A stretch of DNA of 15,877 nucleotides from Auxenochlorella pyrenoidosa (Eukaryota > Chlorophyta > Trebouxiophyceae > Chlorellales > Chlorellaceae), in assembly GCA_001430745.1 (NCBI GenBank), contig KQ482040.1, positions 1,180,920 to 1,196,796 of the forward strand, in the 5' to 3' direction. Positions within the stretch are counted from its first letter, which is position 1, and every line of letters starts with the position of its first letter. The translations under genes and the position numbers were made by a program. Shown one piece after another: positions 1-9,633 of the stretch. The notes beneath the pieces are model-generated. The model was not told the DNA's origin and made no database searches. It was given only the letters and a program-made list of their open reading frames with translations.

Positions 1-1809
1 GCAGCGCTGGCTCGCGCCGCGCCCCCGCAAGCTGCACCTCAGGGGGCCGCCCTCACCTGAGCGAGATGGTGAACTTGCGGCCGTTGAGGTCCTGCGCCTT
101 GATCTTCACCTTGCTGGGGCGCTGCATGGGGCCGGGGGGGGGGGGCCACAGGCGGCGGCGCGTCGAGAAACTCAGCTGGGTGGCAGCGCAGCGGGGCAGG
201 CTGCGCCGCCGCTGCCGGCGCACTGCCAGGAGCGCACGTGGGCCGCCCGGCTGATGCGTCCCTCTGGGCAGCTGCGGCGGGGCCTCTTCCGTGTGCCAGC
301 GGGCGGCGCGCCGCCCACCTCGACGTCAGCATAGATGCCCGGGAAGGAGAGGCAGCCCTCCTCAAACAGGTTGCGGCTCTTTCCCAGGTTGATGACCTGG
401 GGGTTGACCAGCACAATCTGCGGGGGGGGGGGGGGGGGAAGGCAGGGCCCGCCCCTCGGGCCAGAGCAGCTTGTGGCATGCTGCGCGGCGCGCCGTCGGC
501 CAAGCCGGGGCGCGACGCTGCTCAGGCAGGCAGGGCATGGTCCTCGCGCATGGAAGGCCCGGGCTGCTGCGCACAGAGCCAGCAGCGCAGAGCAGAGCAC
601 CGCGTGGGTGCATGCGGCAGCCTGGGCGAGGCGGCTTGGCGGGCGGGCGGCGCGGGCGCGGCCTCACCTCCTCCCCCTTTCCCTTCTCCCCCGACTCGTT
701 GAACACCATGAGCCGCACGTTGACCCCCACCTGCGGCGCTGCCAGGCCCACGCCGTCGTCCCTGCGAGGCAGGGCCGGCGCAGCAAGGCCCGCTCGCGCC
801 GGCCTGGCTTGCAGCGCGCGGGGGCAGGCCTGCCGATGCTTGCGGCCATGCGGGCCGCACCCCGGCTGCAGGCCCGCGAGCTGCTGCCATCAAGCAGCCC
901 GCCGTCCAGGCATGTGGGTGTGCGTGGCGCGGCGCGGCGGGGCCAGCATGCGGCACGTGCATCGCACGTGGGTGCATCCCAGCACCTGCCCCGCATGCAC
1001 GCCGTGCGCCGCAAGTGTGCGCATCCGAACACCTGCCCCCGCCGCCCCCTCACTGGTACATCACTTCAAACATCTCCTCTGCCAGCTTGCGCAGCGTGTC
1101 GTCAAACACGCCGATGCGGGCGTTCACGGCACGCAGGCGCGGGTCTGGGTACTGCAACACCGCCAGCGGCGACTGCCACTCCAGCTTGGTGGCTGCGGCG
1201 GGCAGAGCAGGTGGGGCGGGGTTGGGGCACTTGCTGACGCGTCATTTGGCAGCATACGAGAAAACGGCATGCATTGCTGGCAGCAATGGAGGACGAGTGG
1301 TCCACCAAAGCATCCATGATGCCAGCGATATGGGCCTACAGCCATTCCAAATGCAACTGCTCCACCGGCTGGGTTGCAGCAAGCCGGAGCAGCAGGAATC
1401 CGCAGCTGGATGCGCTGGGCATGGCATGCATGAGGTACGAATGGCAGAATGTTCGTGTACAGAGGCACTTCCCAGCATGGGCAAAGACACCAGGCTGCCT
1501 TACAGAAGCTTTAAGCAGGACAGCAGCGCAGTGCAGGCGGCAGGTCTGCTGCCGTTGCCGCCGCCGCTGCCGCCACTCACCCACTGGCACGTTGCTCTCC
1601 TCCACTTCCGAATCCTCTGCTCGAAGGTCTGCGAGCAGGTCCTGAAGCCGATTGCGCGCCTGCACCGCCACGCTGCCCCGCTCAGCTCGCTGAGCCACCG
1701 CTGCCGGCCACGCCGCCCATTGTGACGCCGCCATCTTGCTGCTGCACCGCGCTAGAGGCCTTCCAAGTGCCGCCCTGATCACTGGGCTCGAGCACACAGC
1801 CGCAGACAT
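1..1809 (-). CDS. PDF1B: Peptide deformylase, chloroplast type (PDF1B-like), 5' part of gene
   Basis: Peptide deformylase is a metal-dependent amidase that removes the N-formyl group from new plastid or mitochondrial proteins. Exons in transcript order are 1809-1581, 1192-1054, 761-668, 417-319 and 121-57, all phase-compatible; the gene then runs off the left edge in an intron starting with GTGAGG at 56. About 208 residues are visible. Motif 1 is VGLAAPQVG (about 127-135) and motif 2 is EEGCLSFPG (173-181), where Cys176 is the expected metal ligand. RPSKVKIKAQDLNGR follows and matches the usual strand after motif 2. The metal-binding HExxH helix is not in the window. Residues 1 to about 50 are Ala/Ser/Arg-rich with almost no acids, as in a plastid transit peptide, and PLAVLQYPDPRLRA opens the catalytic domain. 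I chose the ATG at 1809 because it begins that leader; the frame is open further upstream (Met at 1947), and Met at 1734 is an alternative. Confidence 0.93.
122..145 (-). repeat. C12 homopolymer tract at an intron 3' end (G on plus)
   Basis: Plus-strand G at 134-145 reads as C12 in the deformylase sense. It lies just before the CAG acceptor at 124-122 and probably serves as the polypyrimidine tract for the last visible exon. Confidence 0.6.
418..438 (-). repeat. C17 homopolymer tract at an intron 3' end (G on plus)
   Basis: Plus-strand G at 422-438 is a run of 17 C in the transcript, directly before the CAG acceptor of the exon that carries EGCLSFPG. It is an all-cytosine polypyrimidine tract. 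Its exact length is prone to sequencing error. Confidence 0.65.
1193..1580 (-). other. First intron of the deformylase gene (388 bp)
   Basis: This is the longest intron in the gene and separates the leader exon from the catalytic domain. The donor is GTGAGTGG at 1580 and the acceptor is CGCAG at 1193; phase 1 matches on both sides, giving Ala from G plus CC. No other gene or repeat is seen in it. Confidence 0.8.
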
Positions 1810-2713
1810 TCTGAGCAGGCAGGCAGGCGTTGCAGGAGGCCCGCTGGTGTTCCAATGCAGTGTGGAATTATAATTGCCCCACCATGCGCGCGCGCATGTG
1901 TCCAATGCGCCAACCTGGTGAGGGCGGCGCCGCTGCCAGGCGTGCACTGCCTGCTAGCAGGCGCTGCCGTCATCATCCCCACTCTCCCGCTTCAGCAGGC
2001 CTTGCCCCACCAACAAAACTCCAGCTGCTGCGCTGTCAGTACCCCATGCCCGCTGGACTGCCACAGGTGCTGCTGTGTAACGGTCGTGGCCTGCGGATCG
2101 GGCGGCGGTGGCGGCGGCCCGGACGGGGATGGAGGAGGGAGGGAGGCGCTGCCGTGAGCGCACCAAGCCACCCAGCACAGCAGCCTACCTAAAAGGGGCA
2201 GCGGCAGCCGGTCCCCTCGAGCACATCTACAAAAGAATGAAGAGCACTGGTTGCCTTCTAAAGCGGCCACAAGCTGCTGGCGGCGAGCTGCAGACAGAGG
2301 GCGTCACCAGCGCGTGTAGGCGTGTTCTGCGGCCAGCAACAAGTCCGATCAGGCAGTTCAAGAATGGCGATAGCGATGTATTTGATTCAGTTGGCACAGC
2401 ATGGCACTGAGGCAGTGGCGGCGGTTCACAGCCGCAGCGGCAGTGGTACTCGGCCAACGCGCAGAGGAGGGGATAGTCCCCCAGCTGGCCCCGCCAGGGC
2501 TGCGCGCTGTACTGGTATTGTTCCTCGGAGCTTCCCAGCCAAAGCAGTGCCAACTCACGCGCTTGGCGCCTGTGGAGAAACGAGCGTGCAGTTGCCTCTC
2601 GCCGCGCTCACCGTGTGAGTGCCGGTCTTAGTGCGCCGATTGGCCCGATCGTGCACTTTCTTCGCATTCGAACGATCTAAACTCCAGTAAAGCGAACCGG
2701 GTTCTCCCCGTCA
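1810..2713. promoter_or_regulatory. Divergent intergenic region between deformylase and protease genes
   Basis: About 900 bp with no exon that fits a splice-consistent gene model; open frames here lack recognisable domains. It must hold the promoters and 5' UTRs of both flanking genes. Candidate elements are an AT-rich palindrome near the deformylase start (1866-1875) and an inverted CCAAT box (ATTGG, 2638-2642) about 75 bp before the protease ATG. A TGTAA at 2076-2080 on plus has no upstream plus-strand gene and is probably chance. Confidence 0.5.
1866..1875 (-). promoter_or_regulatory. AT-rich palindrome AATTATAATT, possible TATA-like element of the deformylase gene
   Basis: A perfect 10-bp palindrome in otherwise GC-rich DNA, 57-66 bp upstream of the chosen deformylase ATG. 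Position and composition suit a core promoter element. If the Met at 1947 were the true start, it would instead be coding sequence. Confidence 0.3.
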
Positions 2714-5159
2714 ATGCGCTCGACTATGCGGCGCCTCCTGCTGGCGCGCCTGGCCGCAGCCCTCACACTACTTGCAACAGGAGCTTGTGCTCAGGGTAGG
2801 TGGTGTGGTGGACAATTTCAATTTGAGGTGCAGGCGCAGTGGTTCGGCCCCCACCCCACCCCTACCCCCAACCCCACTCTGCCACCCGTCTCTCCGCCAC
2901 CACGCCGCCACCTGCAGGCCCGCCCGAGTGCAACTGCAATGCAATCCGCCTGTCGCCCGCCGACGTCCCAGTGCGCGACGTGGACGGCGTGATCTACGCC
3001 AACCTGTGCCTTGCGCGCTGCCAGCATGCCGACATCGACACCACTCGTGAGCACCGCACTGCCCCAGTCCAGAATGGCAGAAGCACGATAAATGTGCCTG
3101 TCATGGTGCACATCACACATGCTTTTGACTCTCTGAAAGCCACACTGCCATCCTGCACTGCTGTCCCAACCGTAGCCGTGTCTGGGGCCGCTGGCGGCGG
3201 CGCGGCGCCGTACAACCCCCGGCTGATTGATGCACAGGCAGCGCTGGGCCCGGCCGACCTGACCCGCTACAGCGCCGAGGGCTTCAGGCTGGTGGCCAAG
3301 ATCAAGATGCAGGCCGGCAAGGCCTGGACACCCCGCCTTGCCAGGTAGGGGCTAGCTCTGCGCCACACCTGATGCACTCGAGCTCTGGTCCCATCATAGC
3401 ATGGGGTGCGGGCCAGCGGTGCATTGCTGTTGGGATGTGCCTGCGCCTAGCACCCACTCGCCTCCCCTCCTGACATGCAGGCGTGCTGCCGGTGGCATGG
3501 CTGGTGCCGCCGGTGCCAAGCTGCATGCGGCGCGCATCACCGACACAGGCCTGCTCTACCTGCAGCCCAGGTCGGCGGCCGGTACAGCCGGCGGCCCTGT
3601 GGCCGGCGCCGTCGGCGCCGCCCCTGGCCCCCAGTTTGCCCCCGGCTTCCACGGCTCCCTGCCCGACCCCGCCGGCAACGCCACCGGCGCTCCTGCTGGG
3701 CGGCAGCAGGCGTCCCGCAAGCTGCTGCAGCCGGTGGGCACCGATGAGCGCTGGCAGGTCACGTCCCCGACCGCGCACGCCTACCCCTGGCGGGCGGTTG
3801 GGTACATTGCGTCCGGCTGCTCCGGCAGCCTGATCGGCCCCTCCACCGTGCTGACTGCCGGCCACGTGAGCAGGGGTTGTGGGGTCCCGAGATGGCATGA
3901 GGGTGTGTCGTAGGGAGAAGGGTAGGCACCCTTAGCGACACTGCACCCTGGGTTGACACGCCGTGCTCAGCCCCGCCGCAGCTCCCGCCCACCCGTGCTG
4001 AGCCGTGCTTTTCTACGCTCCACCCCCGCCGCAGTGCGTGTACGACACCACCAAGCGCACTTTTTTCAAGGACCTGCGCTTCACGCCCGACATGCACGAC
4101 GGCGGGCGCCACTGCTCGCGCCGCCGCGGCCGCGCCTGCCTGGCCTGGGACACACCCGCGGCGGTGCCCTGGGCCACCGTGACCACCTGGTGAGGGGCAA
4201 GGCTTTGGGGGGTGATGATCAAGAGGGGCGGGGGCGTGGAGAGGAGGCAGGCGCGCACTGGCAGCAGGCGCCACCCTGCCAACCACACTGCGCCTCCCTC
4301 TGCAACCGCCCGCAGGTTCAATAATGCCGGGCCAGCCCAGCAGTGCGACGACGGCACCCTGCGCTGCCAGAGCCTTCAGGACTTTGCCTGGGACCTGGCC
4401 TTGATCACCCTCAAGAGGTGGGTGTTTGCGCTTGCGGGGCAGCAGGCGAGGTGTGGGTGCCAGCTAGGGGGGCAAGGGGCGGGGACAGTAGGCGGACAGG
4501 CAGCAGGCGCTGCAACTCTGACGCCCCACCCGTGTGTGTGGAGGGCGCTGTCCCGCGCCCTGAGGACAGCTTAGCTCAGCTCCCCATCGCCCTGTTCGCA
4601 ACTGCAGGGATGCCGGCAACCAGTTTGGGTGGCTGGGATATGGCTACACCTGCCGCACAAAGAGGTACGCGGTGACGAGCGCGGGCTACCCCTCCGACCT
4701 GGACCCCACCATGACCCGCATGTACGCCACCTCGGGCACGCTCAACCCCTTCTCGGGCTGCCTGGCCAAGAACGACGTCGCCGGCGTGGTGTCCTCGGTG
4801 AGGGGACGACCCTGCCCATGGCTGGCTGCCCTCCTGTGGTGTGGCAGAGGGGGCACCCGCGCTCGGCGGCAGGTCGAGTGCCCTGTGGCGCCCGGCGCCC
4901 CAGCGCCTCGCCCTCTGCGCCCAGCACGCACGCACTGCACGCCGCTGCGCTGCTCTGTTTGTTGGCTGAAGCGTCTAGCAAGCCTGCTCCCCCACTCCTC
5001 TGGCAGGACCTGGACACCGCCCCCGGCCAGTCGGGCTCCCCCATCTGGGAGAACACCCCCAAGGGGCAGTACATTCGGGCAACCCACAATGCCGGGGGGC
5101 CCTACCACCGTACCATCGTCAAAGAATACTTTGATTGGATCATGCAGAACCGCAAGTGA
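2714..5159 (+). CDS. Secreted V8-like (S1 family) serine protease with N-terminal Kazal-like module
   Basis: Exons are 2714-2795, 2918-3046, 3176-3344, 3481-3865, 4035-4189, 4316-4417, 4608-4797 and 5007-5159, all phase-compatible, giving 454 residues. Residues 1-27 are a signal peptide (basic start, Leu/Ala core, ends ACAQ). Residues 29-64 contain PVRDVDGVIYANLCLARC, matching the Kazal pattern except that the usual Cys in PVC is Arg47. An Ala/Gly/Pro-rich linker leads to RKLLQPVGTDERWQVT, where the protease domain begins. The catalytic residues are His255 (TVLTAGHC), Asp333 (WDLALITL) and Ser413 (PGQSGSP). GxSGSP and the GTDxRxQV opening are typical of bacterial glutamyl endopeptidases rather than animal trypsins. 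It should act outside the cell or in a vacuole-like compartment. Cleavage specificity cannot be read from the sequence. Exon 3 (3176 start, TAG acceptor) is the least certain junction. Confidence 0.88.
2918..3046 (+). other. Single exon encoding the Kazal-like module, flanked by phase-1 introns
   Basis: This 129-bp exon codes residues 28-70 and carries the whole Kazal-like motif: Cys32, Cys34, Cys58, Cys62 and the DGxxYxNxC core. Both flanking introns interrupt codons after the first base, so the exon is symmetric (1-1), as in shuffled extracellular modules. Confidence 0.7.
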
Positions 5160-5529
5160 CCTGCCGGGTGCAGCTGCCGGCCCTGGCAGGATGGTGCGCC
5201 CTGGCCCTACCCATCGGTCCACATTGCCCATCCTGGATGCATGAACCGTACCTCATCAGCCTTTTGTGCGCCCCCACCCCACCCCACCCCTTCTTCCTTT
5301 CATACTGCCGCTCAGCACCCGTTCATCTCCCGAGTATGCACCCTCCAGATCCTTCATCCTCGATTCATCATGACCAATTGGTCCTTTCTTTAAATCCATG
5401 GCGGCTCGAGCTCTCATGATGCGCATGCTTCTGATTCTAGCAAGTGATGCTGGCACGCAACGACGCGCTGGCTGCCTTGCGACACTGTCCACCGCCTATC
5501 GCAGCTGCCATGCATACTTCGAAGAAACC

Positions 5530-5534
5530 TGTAA
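5530..5534 (+). terminator. Putative TGTAA polyadenylation signal of the protease gene
   Basis: TGTAA lies about 370 bp after the protease stop codon. This pentamer is the characteristic polyadenylation signal of chlorophyte algae and is the first on this strand after the stop. Confidence 0.6.
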
Positions 5535-5727
5535 CTGTACAACCAAGGCGTTCCTACACGAGGATATGTTGAGTCAGTCAAGGTTGAGCGACCTGCATTG
5601 TGAGGGATTGGCAACGACATTCAGCAGCGGCGCTGCGGTGCGCTGTGTGACCAGCACCACTGCTACACGACAGCTGGCCGTGCATCCTTGTTGCTGCAAT
5701 CGACTCGTACAATCGATCGGCTATTTT

Positions 5728-5732
5728 CCAAT
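5728..5732 (+). promoter_or_regulatory. CCAAT box candidate upstream of the HAD-methyltransferase gene
   Basis: CCAAT on the sense strand about 95 bp before the chosen ATG at 5827; an inverted copy (ATTGG) lies at 5607-5611. The motif is short and the match is suggestive only. Confidence 0.25.
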
Positions 5733-5826
5733 TCACGCACAAGCTGGACCTCCAAGCCCCGCCAGCGACTGCCCCACTCTGCCTCAGCTCGCTTGCAGAC
5801 CCCATTTGCTCCGCAATTTCAAAGGC

Positions 5827-8693
5827 ATGTCCCTCCAGGCCCGCTGCAAGTATGCAGGAGCGCCCTGCGCAGCGTATGCTGCCGGCCAGCGAGTGCAGCA
5901 GCGCCCAGCTGTGCAGCCCAGCCAGGCGCCCTGCCAACGATCGGGCAACTTTCCGGCTCGTCAGCAGCGGCGCAGCATCAGCGTGCTCGCCAGCGATGCT
6001 GCCGCCGCCACCACCGTGGCGGCGCCGCCTGCAAGCGCAGTCCAGGACTCCCCACTCGTCTACTCTGGCGTCGTCTTTGTGAGGAACTGCATTTCATGTT
6101 AACTATGCTTGAGATGCTTTCAGCAGTACTGCAGTCCTAACGTAGCTACCCGGCGAATGCCCTTGGCAGGACATGGACGGCACACTTACGATCAGCAACA
6201 TAGACTACGTCACCATGCGCCAGCAGACCGGCATCCCTGTGGGCGACCTGTTCACGGTGGGTCCGAGGCCATGAGGGCGGGGCCCCATTGGTTGCCCCGC
6301 CTCGCGTGCATGGGCACAGCGGGCAGCACAACGAGCGCATCACGGCCCTTCCCGCTGCGCCTGCCGCCCTGCCGCCCCAGGTGATGGAGAGCTGGGACGA
6401 TGGCGACCGCATCAAGCGCTCCATGGACGCAATCCTGGAGCTGGAGGCGCAGGTGGGCGGCTGCCCGCTGCCCGCTGGCGGGCTGGAGCAGCGTCCTGCC
6501 CCTGGCTTGTGGCCGGGAGCCACTGCCGGATGCATGCAGGCGAATCCGCACTGCGGGCACCGCCCCGCGTGCATGCGCAGAGCCGCCGTTCCCGCGCCCC
6601 GCGCCGCCGCAGGCGTGCACGACCCTGCAGGCGCAGCCCGGGCTGCTCGAACTGCTGGCCTTCCTGCGCGCCAGCGGCGCCAAGGTCGGCCTGGTCACGC
6701 GCAACACCACGGAGAGCCTGAACGCGTTCTTTGCGGGTGGGCGCCAGGGGGCCGGTCTGGAGAGGGGCTAGCCAGCGAGCCGGTGGACACCGCCTGCCAG
6801 CCCGCTGTGCTGCCTGCCATGCAACCCACACGTGCCAGCCTGGCTGGGCGGCGCGGCCGCTCACGCGCGCCCCCCTGCCCGCCCCGCACGGATGACGGAG
6901 CAGTGATTGGCGAGGAGTGGCGCGACGCCTTTGACGTGCTGCTGACGCGCGACAACACGCCCTACGTCAAGCCCGACAAGCGCTCGCTGCTGCACTTTGC
7001 AGAGGTGCGCGTGTGTGCGGCGGGGATGGCGTGGGGTTGTGGTGTGCATGTGTGTGTGTGTGTGGTGGGGGTGCGTTGGGGCTGGGGGGCTGGGGGAGGG
7101 AACGGGTACCCACGCGGCGAGGTGCATCAGGCACAGCGCACGCCGACCCTCTGGCAGGAGCATCTGCTGCCCGCTGGCTGGGGTGACCCCCGCCACAGGC
7201 GCACCATCCACTTGTGCCCGGCCCCGCCTCCTGCACCCCGGCCTGCAGGTGTGGGGCATGCGCCCCTGGGAGCTGCTCATGGTGGGAGACTCCACAGAGG
7301 ATATTGAGACGGCCAATGCTGCCGGCACCGCCTCGTGCCTCATCGCGGGTGGGTGCTGCGCACGGCCGCATGGGAGGCAGCGCGCTGCGCGTGCGCCGTT
7401 CCGAGTGCCTGCGCAGCGGTGCCGAGCAGGGCGGCCCTCGCGTGCATGCGCCGCGTTGCCCCGACCAGCCTGGAGGCTGCCGTCACGCAGCCGGCCGCTT
7501 CCCTAATGCCAACGGCCTTGTCCCAACTGCCAGGCGGCGGCAACGAGACGTCGGCGGCCGCCGCGGCCGCGCCCCCGCCCCGCGGCGCCGTTCCCACCTT
7601 CACTGTGGACTCGCTGGCGCACCTGCAGCGGCGGCTGGAGGCGCGGGACACGTCGCTGGGGTGGGGCGCCTACGGCTCCGCCACCCTGGCGCTGTCCTCA
7701 TCAGACAGCGAGGACGCCAGCGGCGGCGACGGCGTGGCCAGCCTGGCGGGCGCGCCGCCCGAAGGGCTGGACTTTTTGGATGCCCTGTTCTCCCTGGGCG
7801 CGGTGCAGGCGAGCGCCGCGAGGGCGAGGCGTGCTGGAGGGGGGAGGGCTGCGGGCCTGCCCGAGCGGGGCGTCACGAGACGCCTGCCTGCAGAGCTGCG
7901 CCCCTGCCGCCGCCGCCACCGCCGCGCGCTGCCCGCCCACCTCACCGCCGCCGTCACCGCCTGCGCCGCGCCCCGCAGGCCGCGCGCTGCTCCTTTCCAC
8001 GCATCGACGGCGCACGGTTTGGCGTGCCCCCCGATGCGCACCCGGGCGACCGAGTGCTGCACCTGGCCTGCGGCAACGGCGCCCTGACCAAGCTGCTGTT
8101 CAGCAGCGGGCTGCAGGTGGGGCCGGGCGCCGCGGCGGCGCCAGGCCTGCGGCCGCCAGCAGGCAGCGCCTGCCGCACTCGTGTCCTGGCCGCCCAGCGC
8201 GCTGCATGCATGCCCACCACAAAGCTCTGCCCCGCTGCCTGCCTTGCCCCACCGCCCCCTGCAGGTCATTGGGGTGGATGAAGACGTTGCAGAGGCGAAG
8301 CGCCGTGGCCTGCCAGCCGTGCAGCTGCACCCGCTGGCGCTGGGGGCGGGCGCACTGGAGCCAGAGCTGGCAGCGATGGGCGCCTTTGATGCCGCAGTCT
8401 TCCTCTGCCCAAGCAGCAGCAGCGACGGCAGCAGCAGCGCAGATGGCAGCAGTGGAAGCAGCGGCGGTGCAGGCTTGGCGGGCAGCTGGTGGCAGCCAGA
8501 GAGCCTTGCGGAGCTGCTGCGCGTGCTGCGGCCAGGCGGCAAGCTGTGTGTGCAGGCGCCACTGGCAGATGAGGCAGCGGTGCGGGTGGCGCTTCAGGCG
8601 GCTGGCTTGGCTGTGCAGGCATGGGAGCGCGCAGACTGCGGGGCGACGCGGCTGGTGGCGGTCGCGCCAGCAGCAGCAGCAAACGTCAGCTGA
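5827..8693 (+). CDS. HAD-superfamily phosphatase fused to a SAM-methyltransferase-like domain, organelle-targeted
   Basis: Exons are 5827-6078, 6170-6256, 6381-6452, 6613-6736, 6904-7004, 7249-7348, 7534-7802 (or 7808), 7979-8116 and 8265-8693, about 523 residues. Residues 1 to about 65 are Ala/Arg/Ser-rich and resemble a transit peptide (RRSISVLASD). The HAD domain follows: nucleophile motif VVFDMDGTLT (Asp85, Asp87), motif II GLVTRNT (Thr166), motif III Lys201 in YVKPDK, and motif IV MVGDSTEDIETA (Asp226, Asp230), then TFTVDSLAHL. From memory it resembles the plant HAD family of Arabidopsis At2g33255. A linker leads to a second domain with SAM motif I (VLHLACGNGA, 361-370), an acidic motif (VIGVDED, 382-388), a Ser/Gly-rich insert (about 431-449) and LRVLRPGGKL (466-475), typical of class I methyltransferases. 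Substrates are unknown. The junction after 7802 may use GT (7803) or GC (7809); both keep frame. Confidence 0.85.
7049..7064 (+). repeat. (TG)8 microsatellite in an intron
   Basis: Eight TG units within the 244-bp intron (7005-7248) of the HAD-methyltransferase gene, in a G/T-rich stretch. Likely length-variable; no function inferred. Confidence 0.8.
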
Positions 8694-9607
8694 ACATGCG
8701 AACATTGCAGCACAACAGCCTGCCTTGGCGACTTGACACCATTATTGCCTTGTTTACATTTTGTTTTCATTGGAACTGGCTTTGATTTATTTCCGTCTTT
8801 CCGTCAACTTTCATGTTGTGACAAGAGGAGCTAGGAGGAAGGGTGGGAGTGCACACACTTGTTGCACCATCTCATTTAACACACTGAGGTCTGCATTCTC
8901 TGCGTGCCTGGCAGCCCGCTGTTTGTGCCCACTGCTGACCCGGGCAAGGTGTTTCACTTGCCACCCTGGTCAAACTCTGCTTGCGTGGAAGGCTTGCACT
9001 TGCACCGCTGCTCCATAGGCACGCCGGATAGCTGCAGGGAGTGGTGCATGCGTGGCTGCATGTCAGCTCATACTTTCAACACACTGCAGCGGGTGCAGCA
9101 TTTCAGCAGGCACAGCACGCTGTCGTGCATCCAGCTGGGCGGAGCCCTGTCACAACGCGCTCACCGCGCTGTCGATATGACGGCCGCAGCCAGCCCACGA
9201 TGGCTTGCCGCAGGTAGGGCAGGGCTGCTGGTAGCACACTGCACCAGAGGAAGAAAAGCAGAGGGCTGATGTCACATCACAACATCACTGCGGGCGGAGC
9301 GGCGGCTCACTGACAGGTGGTGGAATCGGTCTACCGCCGTCGCTGCCCTGCAGGCGCTTTGCGTTCATAAGAGTGTGCTGGAGACCTGAGCACGCACTTG
9401 CTCTGTGGTCAGCGCCCCGACTCCTTAGCTTGCGATGTGGTTTGTGTCCTCCTGCACTTCTCGGGGGGAGGCGTGCTGTGCCGGTAAACCGTGGCTTCAA
9501 TACTTCACTTGATCGGGCTGCGGCTGCGATGCAGGCAGTAAAGCCGCCAGACCAAAGGGGCGCACTCACAAGGCCTGCTTGGGCGAACGCCGAGAGATAT
9601 AGGTAGC

Positions 9608-9633
9608 TGCAAAGATTGTCAGTGCAAAGATTG
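9608..9633. repeat. Short direct repeat TGCAAAGATTG x2
   Basis: Two identical 11-bp copies at 9608-9618 and 9623-9633, offset by 15 bp, in the region between the convergent genes. Probably a chance or slippage duplication. Confidence 0.6.

Larger units (their letters stand above)
5160..5826 (+). other. Protease 3' UTR and upstream region of the HAD-methyltransferase gene
   Basis: No splice-consistent coding exon is seen here. The first part, up to the TGTAA at 5530, is likely the protease 3' UTR. The rest is likely promoter and leader of the next gene, including a CCAAT box at 5728-5732, 95-99 bp before its ATG. The frame of the next gene's first exon stays open upstream to an ATG at 5398, so a longer N-terminus cannot be excluded. 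Confidence 0.5.

Noticed and set aside
335..1237. 300-aa open frame on plus across the deformylase gene
   Set aside because: It is antisense to exons carrying the two diagnostic deformylase motifs and has no recognisable content.
1500..1504. TTACA (minus-strand TGTAA) as a polyadenylation signal
   Set aside because: It lies inside the first deformylase intron with catalytic exons still downstream; probably chance.
2108..2553. Small open frames in the divergent intergenic region on both strands
   Set aside because: No recognisable sequence features and no phase-compatible continuation; better explained as promoter and 5' UTR.
2714..5159. Reading the gene as a bacterial protease from contamination
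   Set aside because: Seven phase-compatible spliceosomal introns and a downstream TGTAA signal show it is a eukaryotic gene, whatever its remote origin.
7214..8281. 355-aa plus-strand open frame within the HAD-methyltransferase gene
   Set aside because: It is out of frame with the HAD motif IV and SAM motif I exons and runs through introns; Arg/Ala/Gly-rich noise.
8265..8693. Anamorsin/Dre2 (CIAPIN1) identity for the C-terminal domain, because of the LRVLRPGGKL motif
   Set aside because: The Cys-rich Fe-S region of anamorsin is absent and a SAM motif I is present, so a methyltransferase-like domain fits better.
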